NCBI RefSeq assembly: GCF_003933245.1
Contig: NZ_QUSX01000003.1
Coordinates: forward strand, 124,001-188,000
Source: Maribacter algicola
GTDB taxonomy: Bacteria; Bacteroidota; Bacteroidia; Flavobacteriales; Flavobacteriaceae
Reading direction: 5' to 3'
Length of the DNA stretch: 64,000 nucleotides
This document shows positions 1-8,314 of the stretch, piece after piece. A program made the position numbers and the translations under genes. The notes under the pieces were generated by a model. It was not told the origin of the DNA. It saw nothing but the letters and a program-made list of their open reading frames with translations, and did not search any database. How positions within the stretch are numbered: position 1 is the first letter of the stretch; each line of letters opens with the position of its first letter.

Positions 1-681
1 AAATTCATTCTCTTTACGTAACAGGGACCTTGCCGGTAATTTTTGGTCGCAATAGGTCAAAAAAGGTTCTATCTGGCTTTGTTGCAATTGAAGGTCCTCT
101 ATAAAAAAACGATTGTCATAAACCCTTCTAAGGACATCGCTTACCGCTACCTGCGGACCTTCGTCCGGGGCATCTGCCTTGGCCTTGAAGATGGCCTTAA
201 AGATGTTCACAAAGTTAAGTCCGTCCTGCATGCCACGGTCCGTTTGGGAAAGGGCGATATTTTCAACTTCCGTGCCCCTGTCAATTTCATATTCCACCTC
301 TTTGAACTCCTCGTTCCGCAATTGCAAAAAGCGCTCCTCGTTTTCGGGGGTGACGACCACTTCGTCCAATTCTGTAATCTTCTCGTTTACCGATACGATT
401 ATCCTGTTTTTCTCCAGGATTTCTGGCGTAATTTTCACTATCTGGTATTGGTAGTTCACGGCCGTAAATACAAGCTCGTCCCCTTCCTTTACGCGAATGG
501 CAAACTCGCCGTCCTCATCCGTCTCCGTGGCCTCTTCGCTGGTAGAGTTGATCACATATTCGTTGGGAACATCCACGTTTTTATACAAAACATGTCCGTA
601 AATAAGTCTTCTCCCATCATCCTGGGCGTACAAAAAAAAGGTGAAAAGAAACAAAACCGATGCTAGTAAGTTCTTGGCCAT
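1..681 (-). CDS. Secreted protein with CarboxypepD_reg-like domain (3' part cut by window edge)
   Basis: The frame is open from an ATG at 681 down to base 1, giving 227 codons without a stop, so the C-terminus lies outside the window. The protein starts with a signal peptide (MAKNLLASVLFLFTFFLYAQ). An N-terminal beta-sandwich of the carboxypeptidase regulatory-like type follows, including DEDGEFAIRVKEGDELVFTA and ending near ITELDEVVVTP, the junction seen in many Bacteroidetes surface proteins. The rest is charged and helical with no TonB-receptor plug visible. Such proteins are exported in Flavobacteria and their function is mostly unknown. It is transcribed divergently from the surface protein at 973, and a -7 box lies 22 bases upstream. 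The domain call is fairly sure; the role is unknown. Confidence 0.75.
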   Translation of the reverse strand, partial: MAKNLLASVLFLFTFFLYAQDDGRRLIYGHVLYKNVDVPNEYVINSTSEEATETDEDGEFAIRVKEGDELVFTAVNYQYQIVKITPEILEKNRIIVSVNEKITELDEVVVTPENEERFLQLRNEEFKEVEYEIDRGTEVENIALSQTDRGMQDGLNFVNIFKAIFKAKADAPDEGPQVAVSDVLRRVYDNRFFIEDLQLQQSQIEPFLTYCDQKLPARSLLRKENEF

Positions 682-702
682 AATGTATTTGTATGAACTT
701 GA

Positions 703-710
703 CAAAGATA
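703..710 (-). promoter_or_regulatory. -7 promoter box for the CarboxypepD_reg-like gene
   Basis: On the minus strand this reads TATCTTTG, matching the Bacteroidetes -7 consensus TAnnTTTG, and it lies 22 bases upstream of the ATG at 681. No clear -33 TTG box is seen at the usual distance. Confidence 0.45.
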
Positions 711-734
711 GGCAAGTCCTATTTAGTGAAGATA

Positions 735-804
735 AAGTACGTACATGTACCGATTTTAAAAAAAATCCGACAAATAAACTTTTGTTAATTTCTTGTACGT
801 ACTT
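735..804. repeat. Inverted repeat with two GTACGTAC palindromes in a divergent promoter region
   Basis: AAGTACGTACA at 735-745 and TGTACGTACTT at 794-804 are exact reverse complements. Each contains the self-complementary GTACGTAC, and the first overlaps another palindrome, GTACATGTAC, at 741-750. They sit between divergent genes starting at 681 and 973, so they could be regulator sites; no regulator is identified. Confidence 0.4.
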
Positions 805-931
805 CAAAACACGTATTCAAGATGGTGCACTCTAAGAGTTTACTACACTCATTTCAACCGATTTAACATACATTTTGTCCTAAAGAGCTATCATTTTAAC
901 GCTAAAAAAAGGTTTGGCCTATAGATAATCC

Positions 932-939
932 TATTTTTG
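932..939 (+). promoter_or_regulatory. -7 promoter box for the surface repeat protein operon
   Basis: TATTTTTG matches TAnnTTTG and lies 33 bases before the ATG at 973. A TTG at 914-916 could serve as the -33 element, though the 15-base spacing is short. Confidence 0.4.
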
Positions 940-972
940 TTTTCCCACTATTTTCAAGTCAAATAGCACTAT

Positions 973-3900
973 ATGAAACGTCTCTTAATACTCTCCTTTG
1001 TTTTGTGCATGGCAACCATGGCAGCCTTTGCACAGATTAAAATTGGTGACAATCCCCAGAACATTGACCCAGGCTCCTTGTTGGAACTGGAAAGCAATTC
1101 TAGGGTATTGGTCATTTCCAAGGTGTCTACTGAACAAATGGAGGCCATTGCCCCACAGCGCGGGGGTATAGTGTACAATACGGATACGGAATGTATCCAC
1201 TATTTTGATGGTGCCCAATGGGTAAATCTCTGCGATGCCGTAAGCTTTACCCTTACGAACGATCCCATTGAAAACCTTAGAAGCACCATCGCCATTACCC
1301 AAACCCAAGGCAACTACAATCTGGAAGTAGCCACCAATAGTATACGTACGGAACAAATTGCGGATGGCGGCATCAACGGTGTAGACATACAGGATAACTC
1401 CATTGGAAGGAACAAACTGGGGGATGCGGCTGTTGGCCCGGATGAACTGGCCACGGAATCCGTGGATTCTGATGCCATCATAGATCGTACCATTTTACCA
1501 AGGGACATTGCTTCCAGCGTTCCCAATCACGTGCTCGCTACCGATATTAACGGGGTGGTATTGTGGCAGGACCAGAACGACGTTTATGAGCTTAGTTTTG
1601 ACAAGGATACCAATACCTTGGCCATTGTGCCTGGGACGGGCTTAGGGAGCAACAGTATCAATTTGGAAGCTCTGGTGGGGTCAGATGATCAGGAAATTGA
1701 AGTGTTTAGTTTTGATCCTGTCAATAATATTATAACGCTTACATTGGAAGATGGAGGAACAGAAACTGTCAATCTTAGTAATTTAAGCAATAGCGGAACG
1801 GATGAGCAGGATTTAGGCACAGCCACATTACTAAATGAAGAATTGACAATTAACATTGAAAATGGAAACCCTACTACAGCTGACCTTAGTGATTTTGCTA
1901 CCGATGTTAGCTTAAGTACAGGTTTAGCCTTAAAAGAAGATGTATCGAATAAATCCAATGAAACTACACTTGGAAATTCCACCACTTTATATCCAACTCA
2001 AAATGCGGTCAAAGTGTATGTAGATACCGAAATTGCGGATATAGTTACTTCCGGAGGAAGCGACCCTATAAATGAGCAAAACTTGACTTTTGAAGTCGCA
2101 GGGGGGGAGTTACGAATATCTGATATTGCAGGAACACTAGCAGTTCCCTTGACCGATATAGATACAAATACCCAATTGACCGATGCCGATATAACAGCTT
2201 TAGGATACATAAAAACGGATCTTGACGAACAAAATTTGGCACAAGTCTTAACTCAAGGAAATAATGCAGGTGGAAACGCCATAATCGGTTTGGATAATTC
2301 CACCGATCCTACCTCAGCAGCTACCAGAGGCTATGTGGATGCGAATTTAGGAGGCGCCCAAGATTTGGCAGATGTATTGGGAAATGGAACGAGTGCAGGA
2401 AATAATCAAATAAATGATTTATTGGACCCCACTGACCCTCAAGATGCGGCAACCCAAAATTACGTTGAGACAAGAATAGCCACCATTCTAGGAGCCGGAG
2501 GTGCTGACGGAGTTGTTACGGCAATAACGCCCACTGCTATAGGATTTGATGTAACAGGTTCAAATGGTGGCTTCAATGGTAGTTTAGACCTTGATGCAAA
2601 TTTTGTTACAGAAACAGAATTAGCATCGATTAATATTGTAAGTACTGATACACCTAATGCCATCACAACAGGTTTGGATGGGGGTGCTGTGTATAATGAT
2701 ACTCCAATAACTACAGCTCTAACGGCAAATACAGCAGCTATTGCAACAATAAACACTAGTCTATTGGGTAAGGAGGACGCCGCAAATAAATCAACTGATG
2801 GTACTCTGTCTGATAATTCAGATATAGAATTTCCAACTGAACAAGCCGTAAAGACTTATGTAGACAACCAGATTTCAACTATACAAAACGGTAACAATTT
2901 AGGCAACTCAAATCTAACGCAAGCTGCTGAAGACAGAACATACGATCTTAATAGTCAAAATTTGATCTTTACCGGGCTAGGAAATGTTGGGATTGGAAAT
3001 GGTGCCAATCCTCCTCAAAACAAATTTCACGTTGCTGGAGAAATAAGAGTTGAAGGAGTTAACTCAGCCGATGGTACACTTGCTAATCCAGCCTACACAT
3101 TTTCCGGGGACACTAATAATGATACTGGACTTTACAGACCCGCAGCTGATGAAATTGGTTTTGCTGTTGGTGGAGTTGAAGCATTAAGAATGGAGGAAGA
3201 TGGAGGCAATACGAACGTTACTATATTTCAAAGTCTAACCTTGGACAACCTGCTTTTGGATAAAGATGGTGATGCCGGAACGCCGGGCCAAATATTATCT
3301 TCAACAGGTACACAAACGGACTGGATTGATGCTCCCACTGGAGGAACCGTAAATACTGACGCTACGCTTACAGGCGATGGGCAAACTGGAACGCCTCTTA
3401 GTATCGCGGACAATTCAATAAATTCTGCAAGGATAGCGGATGGCACAATCGCCAACGAAGATATCGCTGCAAACGCCATTGAAACAGCCAACATTCTGGA
3501 CGCCAATGTCACAGAGGCCAAAATCGCTCCCGGTGCAGACGGGGAGGTATTGACCACAGCAGGTGGAGTCGCCACATGGGCGGCACCGACCGCAGGTGCG
3601 GTAATCTCAGATGCCACACTCGATGGAGATGGACAGACTGGCACACCATTGAGCATCGCAAACAATTCAATAACCTCGGCAAGAATAGTCGACGGGACAA
3701 TCATAAACGCAGACATCGCAGCGAATGCCATTGAAACGGCCAATATCCTTGACTCAAACGTTACCGAGGGCAAGATTGCGCCAGGGGACGACGGGGAGGT
3801 ATTGACGACAGCAGGTGGAGTCGCTACATGGGCGGCACCGACCGCAGGTGTAGTAATCTCAGATGCCACACTCGATGGAAATGGACAGACCGGCACACCC

Positions 3901-5019
3901 TTGAGCATTGCCGACAACTCCATAACCTCGGCAAGAATAGTGGATGGGACAATCGCCAACGCCGATATCGCAGCGAACGCCATCGAAACGGCCAATATCC
4001 TTGACGCCAATGTCACCGAGGCCAAAATCGCTCCCGGCGCGGACGGGGATGTACTTACCACGGTAGGGGGTGTCGCCACTTGGGCCGCACCAACGGCAGG
4101 TGCCGTGTCCACGGACGGAACCACGATTACCGGGGACGGCAACGCAACCGACCTTTCAGTGCCAATAGGAGGAATCACAACGGGCCAAATTCTAGATGGC
4201 ACTATCGCAAACGCTGACATCGCAGCAAACGCCATTGAAACAGCCAACATTCTGGACGCCAATGTCACAGAGGCCAAAATCGCTCCCGGTGCAGACGGGG
4301 AGGTATTGACCACAGCAGGTGGAGTCGCCACATGGGCGGCACCGACCGCAGGTGCGGTAATCTCAGATGCCACACTCGATGGAGATGGACAGACTGGCAC
4401 ACCATTGAGCATCGCAAACAATTCTATAAATTCCGCAAGAATAATTGATTCTAGTATTAACGCGGATGATTTAGCTGATGACTCCGTCGAAACTGCTAAG
4501 ATTTTAAATGGAACCATAATAAATGAAGATATAGCTCCTGGTGCAGCCATAGATGGTTCGAAAATCAATCCTGATTTTGGAGGAAATATAATAACTACAA
4601 CTAGTAACATTCAAACAACCGGAGCTGGTAATTTTGTGGCTGCAGGGGCTGGTTCTTTTTTCAAAGGAGCAGTTGATCAGCATCCAGATTATGTATTTGA
4701 AAAATATTTTAAAGGTTTTTCAATAATTGATCCATCTTATAATTTCATTACCTTAAATGAAATTGAAGAATTTTTAAGGAAGAATCATCACTTGCCAGGT
4801 ATTAAATCGGCAGAAGAAGTTAGAAAGGATGGTATTTGGGATTTGGGAACTTCCAACCTTCAAAACCTTGAAAAAATAGAAGAACTCTTCCTCCATACCA
4901 TAGAACAAGAAAAGAAAATTGAAACCTTACAGGAGGAAAACCAAGCACTTTCCAAGGAATTGGAAGCGTTAAAAATCCAAGTGGAGGCCATCAAAAAAAT
5001 GCTCTCCAAAAAAGAATAA
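973..5019 (+). CDS. Large secreted repeat protein, phage tail-fibre-like, with C-terminal coiled coil
   Basis: This 1348-residue protein has a signal peptide (MKRLLILSFVLCMATMAAFA) and is built like the modular fibre proteins common in Flavobacteria. Residues about 340-640 carry several tail-fibre-type joints (AVKVYVD, ATRGYVD, ATQNYVE, AVKTYVD). Residues about 680-750 resemble fibre segments seen ahead of S74-type heads (GNVGIGN, TGLYRPAADEIGFAVGG). Residues about 801-1136 are four 84-residue repeats (ADIAANAIETANILDANVTE type). The C-terminus has the Bacteroidetes motif around YVFEKYF and NHHLPGIKSAEEV, then a heptad coiled coil to the end, which suggests an oligomer. No type IX sorting domain is visible, so surface anchoring is unclear. 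It is followed after 3 bases by a type IX-sorted gene, which suggests an operon. An adhesin or fibre role is inference. GC content shifts along the gene. Confidence 0.7.
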   Translation: MKRLLILSFVLCMATMAAFAQIKIGDNPQNIDPGSLLELESNSRVLVISKVSTEQMEAIAPQRGGIVYNTDTECIHYFDGAQWVNLCDAVSFTLTNDPIENLRSTIAITQTQGNYNLEVATNSIRTEQIADGGINGVDIQDNSIGRNKLGDAAVGPDELATESVDSDAIIDRTILPRDIASSVPNHVLATDINGVVLWQDQNDVYELSFDKDTNTLAIVPGTGLGSNSINLEALVGSDDQEIEVFSFDPVNNIITLTLEDGGTETVNLSNLSNSGTDEQDLGTATLLNEELTINIENGNPTTADLSDFATDVSLSTGLALKEDVSNKSNETTLGNSTTLYPTQNAVKVYVDTEIADIVTSGGSDPINEQNLTFEVAGGELRISDIAGTLAVPLTDIDTNTQLTDADITALGYIKTDLDEQNLAQVLTQGNNAGGNAIIGLDNSTDPTSAATRGYVDANLGGAQDLADVLGNGTSAGNNQINDLLDPTDPQDAATQNYVETRIATILGAGGADGVVTAITPTAIGFDVTGSNGGFNGSLDLDANFVTETELASINIVSTDTPNAITTGLDGGAVYNDTPITTALTANTAAIATINTSLLGKEDAANKSTDGTLSDNSDIEFPTEQAVKTYVDNQISTIQNGNNLGNSNLTQAAEDRTYDLNSQNLIFTGLGNVGIGNGANPPQNKFHVAGEIRVEGVNSADGTLANPAYTFSGDTNNDTGLYRPAADEIGFAVGGVEALRMEEDGGNTNVTIFQSLTLDNLLLDKDGDAGTPGQILSSTGTQTDWIDAPTGGTVNTDATLTGDGQTGTPLSIADNSINSARIADGTIANEDIAANAIETANILDANVTEAKIAPGADGEVLTTAGGVATWAAPTAGAVISDATLDGDGQTGTPLSIANNSITSARIVDGTIINADIAANAIETANILDSNVTEGKIAPGDDGEVLTTAGGVATWAAPTAGVVISDATLDGNGQTGTPLSIADNSITSARIVDGTIANADIAANAIETANILDANVTEAKIAPGADGDVLTTVGGVATWAAPTAGAVSTDGTTITGDGNATDLSVPIGGITTGQILDGTIANADIAANAIETANILDANVTEAKIAPGADGEVLTTAGGVATWAAPTAGAVISDATLDGDGQTGTPLSIANNSINSARIIDSSINADDLADDSVETAKILNGTIINEDIAPGAAIDGSKINPDFGGNIITTTSNIQTTGAGNFVAAGAGSFFKGAVDQHPDYVFEKYFKGFSIIDPSYNFITLNEIEEFLRKNHHLPGIKSAEEVRKDGIWDLGTSNLQNLEKIEELFLHTIEQEKKIETLQEENQALSKELEALKIQVEAIKKMLSKKE
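3373..4424 (+). repeat. Four tandem ~252-bp coding repeats with a perfect 200-bp duplicate
   Basis: Units begin near 3373, 3625, 3877 and 4132, with a fifth partial one at 4381 (spacings 252, 252, 255 and 249 bases, all whole codons). Bases 3469-3668 and 4225-4424 are identical over 200 bases and are offset by exactly three units. The other units are diverged by scattered substitutions. Confidence 0.9.
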
Positions 5020-5022
5020 CCC

Positions 5023-6183
5023 ATGAGAATCCTTGTTTTCATATCGGTACTTTTTGGGTTGGGAGGACTTTCTGCCCAAACCGCCCTGTACAATATCGGG
5101 AACCTCCGCATCCATGACGGGGGCAATCTGGGTTTTCATACAGACCTCATCAATGAGGCTCCCTTTGATGAAAACCGCGGACTTGTGGGTTTTTACGGGG
5201 ATAACGTCTCGGTCTTTGGCACTGTGGTGCCGCTGTTCTTTGATGTGGAGGTAGCGGTAGAAAATGACCTTATTCTCACTTTGGGTTTGGATACTGGCAA
5301 CAACACCAATTTCATTTTCGGGGATGTGTTTACCCCAAAGACGAACCCGGCCGTGTACTATAACTTTTTGGCCGATGCCTTTTACAACGGGGAGGGCAAC
5401 CTTCAAAAAATAAACGGCTATGCGGCCATCACCAACAAACAGGATTTTATGTTTCCCGTGGGGAGCAACGACGCCTTGCGGCCCCTGACCTTGAATTCTG
5501 AAAGCGTAAATCCCTTTGCCAAGTGTGCTTATTTTTTCCAGAACCCGGGTACACAGTCGGTCATACCGGGCAACTTCAACATTGAGACCTTGGACGTAGA
5601 CATTGCCGCCGTTTCCAATATGGAATTTTGGCGCTTGGAGGGCAGTGTTCCCTCCACCATATCCATTTCATGGAACAGGGACAGCAACATGGCCAACCTA
5701 ACCGATGATGCCACCACCATCATTCCCGTGGGGTGGAGCAAAGTGTCCCAAAGGTGGATCAACTTGGAGGCCACTTTTGTTACGGGCGATTTGGAACAGG
5801 GGTTTACAACTTCGGCCACCTTTGTTCCCAACGATTATGAAATCGTCACCCTAGGGGTGTCCCAAATACCTTTTGAACCTTTGGAAAAAGAGGTGCTTAC
5901 CTTGGACAACTTTTTTGTTTCGCCCAACGGTGACGGTATCAACGACCGCTTTTTTGTGGAGGAGTTGGCGGAATCGCCCAACAACATGGTGCGGATCTAC
6001 GACCGTTTTGGGCTAAAAGTTTTCGAACAGGCGAACTACGTGGATGAATTTGACGGTTTTTCCAATGTTGGCAACATAGTCTTCGGTCGGGAAGATGGTC
6101 TACCTGTAGGTGTCTATTTTTATACGATAGACATGTTGGACCTTGGTTTAAAGTACCAAGGTTTTCTTTACCTGGCTAGATAG
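5023..6183 (+). CDS. Secreted protein with type IX (type B) gliding-motility C-terminal sorting domain
   Basis: The 386-residue product has a signal peptide (MRILVFISVLFGLGGLSAQ). It ends in the CHU_C/TIGR04131-type domain: LTLDNFFVSPNGDGINDRFF, then MVRIYDRFGLKVFE, then LPVGVYFYTIDM. This domain directs export by the type IX secretion system and surface attachment. The central part (residues about 20-290) is beta-rich, resembles no enzyme I recognise and has no catalytic motif. The start is 3 bases after the stop of the repeat protein, so the two are almost certainly co-transcribed and probably act together at the cell surface. The sorting domain is certain; the function is not known. Confidence 0.85.
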   Translation: MRILVFISVLFGLGGLSAQTALYNIGNLRIHDGGNLGFHTDLINEAPFDENRGLVGFYGDNVSVFGTVVPLFFDVEVAVENDLILTLGLDTGNNTNFIFGDVFTPKTNPAVYYNFLADAFYNGEGNLQKINGYAAITNKQDFMFPVGSNDALRPLTLNSESVNPFAKCAYFFQNPGTQSVIPGNFNIETLDVDIAAVSNMEFWRLEGSVPSTISISWNRDSNMANLTDDATTIIPVGWSKVSQRWINLEATFVTGDLEQGFTTSATFVPNDYEIVTLGVSQIPFEPLEKEVLTLDNFFVSPNGDGINDRFFVEELAESPNNMVRIYDRFGLKVFEQANYVDEFDGFSNVGNIVFGREDGLPVGVYFYTIDMLDLGLKYQGFLYLAR

Positions 6184-6346
6184 GTTTTATCCCATTACCT
6201 GGCGCACAATTAGATTCTGATAATGGGTAATATTTCGGGGTTATAGAACGTTATGTATTTATTGCGTTGTTCGATGAAAATCGGTCCGCACACTATTTTT
6301 AAGTAATTTTAGTGGGTATCCTTAACCCATCGGAAAAAAACAAAAA

Positions 6347-7075
6347 ATGAAGAGAAGATCCTTTATCCAAAAAAGTAGCGGAGCGGCCTTGGGGCTTTCC
6401 TTGCTTCCAAACCTTATCATGCAGGACATGGGCTATTCCACAGCGGAATTGATGGGAAAGGCGAATATCGAACTTTTTGGTAAGGACATCAACCTTCGAA
6501 AAGAAGCGCACGACGCATTTTTGGAAATGAAAAAGGCGGCCTATTCAGATGGTATCGACCTTAAAATTGTTTCCAGTTTCCGGGATTTCAGCAGACAGGA
6601 AGGCATTTTTGAACGCAAGTACATTACCTACACCGATGAAGGTATGGAACCCATGGCTGCGGTTGAAAAAATAATCGAATATTCCACCATTCCAGGAACC
6701 AGCAGGCATCATTGGGGCACGGATGCCGATATTATAGACGGCTATAGAAAGGTGGACGGCGATGTGCTCGATCCGGAAAAATATGGTAACGGCGGTCCTT
6801 ATGAGGACTTTAAGTTATGGATGGACGAGCATTCAGAAACCTACGGTTATTACTTGGTCTATACGGACGACCCAAAAAGAAGGGGATTCAAATACGAACC
6901 ATGGCATTATAGCTATGCCCCCTTGTCCATTCCCATGTTGGAAGCTTATAGAGGAATCAACATAGTGGCCCTACTAGAAAAAGAGGATTTTTTTGGCGCC
7001 GAAAATTTTACACGGGCCTTCCTACGTAGTTACATCCAAAACAATATTTTAGACATAAATAGGGCACTTCTGTAA
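6347..7075 (+). CDS. M15 family D-alanyl-D-alanine carboxypeptidase (VanY-like)
   Basis: This zinc peptidase is expected to trim D-Ala from peptidoglycan stem peptides in the periplasm. The family motif SxHxxGxxxD is present as SRHHWGTDAD (residues 119-128; ligands H121 and D128), and the last ligand is in EPWHY (H187). The N-terminus MKRRSFIQKSSGAALGL has a twin-arginine-like pair and a hydrophobic stretch, consistent with Tat or Sec export. Length (242) fits the family. The M48 peptidase gene follows after 40 bases, so the two may share a transcript. The enzyme family is clear; the exact cell-wall substrate is inferred. Confidence 0.88.
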   Translation: MKRRSFIQKSSGAALGLSLLPNLIMQDMGYSTAELMGKANIELFGKDINLRKEAHDAFLEMKKAAYSDGIDLKIVSSFRDFSRQEGIFERKYITYTDEGMEPMAAVEKIIEYSTIPGTSRHHWGTDADIIDGYRKVDGDVLDPEKYGNGGPYEDFKLWMDEHSETYGYYLVYTDDPKRRGFKYEPWHYSYAPLSIPMLEAYRGINIVALLEKEDFFGAENFTRAFLRSYIQNNILDINRALL

Positions 7076-7115
7076 CTCTTTTGTATCTTAGGTTCTACTA
7101 TAGAACACTAACATC

Positions 7116-7883
7116 ATGAGAAGAGGAAGTTGGAAAATCCGAATCTTTATCGGTTTGGCCATAGTGGCCTTTGCATTTATACAAAAATGCAACAATAAGG
7201 AGGAAAACCCATATACAGGGCGTTCCCAAACCATCAACATGTCCCCGGAGCAGGAAATCGCCATTGGATTGCAAAGTGCGCCCGAGATGGCCCAACAGCA
7301 CGGTGGGCTCTACCCCGATGAAAAATTACAGGCCTTTGTGGATGCCGTTGGCAACCGGTTGGTAAGCAGCAGCATTGCCAAGGAAACCCCTTATAAATAC
7401 GACTTTCACCTATTGGCCGATGACCGGACCATAAACGCCTTCGCCTTGCCGGGTGGACAGTGTTTCATTACCTACGCCCTTTTTTCCCAATTGAACGAGG
7501 CCCAGCTTGCCGGGGTCTTGGGCCATGAAATAGGGCATGTCATTGGCAGACATTCCGCGGAAAGAATAGCGGAAAGTACCTTCTGGCAAACCGTCACCAT
7601 GGGTGCTTCCGTTGGTGCTGATATGGGCGATATTGTGGGCAGCATAGGGCAAAATACCCTGCTTACCAATGGAAGGGATGATGAATTGGAAAGTGACGAA
7701 CTGGGCGTATTATTTATGATACAATCAGGTTATGACCCCAATGAAATGATCAAGGTCATGGAAATACTGAAGGCGGCCGCCGGTCCAAACCGCGTTCCGG
7801 AATTTCAAAGCACGCATCCAGACCCAGAAAATAGGATAGAAAAAATTAGGGAAGCCATTGAAAAATATAGGAACGAAGGTTAA
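7116..7883 (+). CDS. M48 family metallopeptidase (BepA/Oma1-like)
   Basis: The 255-residue protein carries the zincin motif HEIGH at residues 137-141 and a downstream glutamate ligand region around ESDELG (residue 192 onward). It begins with one hydrophobic segment (IFIGLAIVAFAFI). A cysteine follows it (QKCNN) but the lipobox is poor, so a membrane anchor is more likely than a lipoprotein. Related enzymes degrade misassembled outer-membrane proteins in the periplasm. It lacks the C-terminal TPR part of E. coli BepA, like other short M48 proteins of Bacteroidetes. Catalytic assignment is firm; substrate is inferred. Confidence 0.88.
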   Translation: MRRGSWKIRIFIGLAIVAFAFIQKCNNKEENPYTGRSQTINMSPEQEIAIGLQSAPEMAQQHGGLYPDEKLQAFVDAVGNRLVSSSIAKETPYKYDFHLLADDRTINAFALPGGQCFITYALFSQLNEAQLAGVLGHEIGHVIGRHSAERIAESTFWQTVTMGASVGADMGDIVGSIGQNTLLTNGRDDELESDELGVLFMIQSGYDPNEMIKVMEILKAAAGPNRVPEFQSTHPDPENRIEKIREAIEKYRNEG

Positions 7884-8043
7884 ACGTTAAATTTTGCGTA
7901 TAATCGGATTTATATACTCATTGCCCTATCCTTTTTACTATATTTATGACTCCCGAATCGCTTTAACTACTAAAATTTGACCCTTATAGCTTTGATTTAG
8001 TAATGTATGCCAAAGGTTTTTGGTATCTAAACAAGACACTATA

Positions 8044-8211
8044 ATGGGAACACTGACACACTTTAAGAATCTTTATGTTGGCGCATTTGAAAATTGCAAA
8101 CCGGAAATATTGGTGGTGATCTTAAAGGTCTACTCCGTGTTTTGCGCCTTGATGTTATTTATGGCCGTATATGCTTTCATGCATAGGGCATTGAACGGTT
8201 TTGAATTTTAA
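8044..8211 (+). CDS. Small single-pass membrane protein (DUF6747-like)
   Basis: A 55-residue product starting MGTLTHFKNLYVGAFENCKP, with one membrane helix (about residues 20-43, VVILKVYSVFCALMLFMAVY) and a short polar end. I recognise it as resembling the DUF6747 small proteins of Flavobacteriaceae; that is from memory. The frame extends upstream to 8020, but the ATG at 8044 places the conserved MGTLTHFKNLY at the start. A bidirectional terminator follows at 8257-8286. Function is unknown. Confidence 0.6.
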   Translation: MGTLTHFKNLYVGAFENCKPEILVVILKVYSVFCALMLFMAVYAFMHRALNGFEF

Positions 8212-8256
8212 TGGTTGCTCTTTTACTTGAACACTATAGAGCGTACATTTTAAATA

Positions 8257-8289
8257 AAAAAGCCCATCGAAATCGATGGGCTTTTTTTC
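8257..8289. terminator. Bidirectional hairpin terminator
   Basis: AAAAAGCCCATCG (8257-8269), loop AAAT, CGATGGGCTTTTT (8274-8286), with A and T runs on both sides. It lies between the convergent genes ending at 8211 (+) and 8315 (-) and can serve both. Confidence 0.85.
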
Positions 8290-8314
8290 TAATTCAAATA
8301 AACACCCTAAAAAA

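Noticed and set aside
43..666. 207-codon plus-strand open frame at the left edge
   Set aside because: The minus strand has an uninterrupted frame with a signal peptide and a recognisable CarboxypepD_reg-like domain; the plus frame has no family features.
3373..4424. CRISPR-like regular repeats
   Set aside because: The 252-base period is in frame and codes for 84-residue protein repeats; there are no short repeats with unique spacers.
3228..4610. 460-codon open frame on the minus strand inside the surface protein gene
   Set aside because: It is the antisense of the tandem repeats. It stays open only because the repeat codons lack reverse-strand stops, and its translation is low-complexity Ser/Ala/Val without any domain.
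6187..6230. CCCATTA/TAATGGG hairpin after the type IX-sorted gene
   Set aside because: The loop is about 24 bases and there is no T run, so it does not qualify as a terminator; it may be chance in AT-rich sequence.
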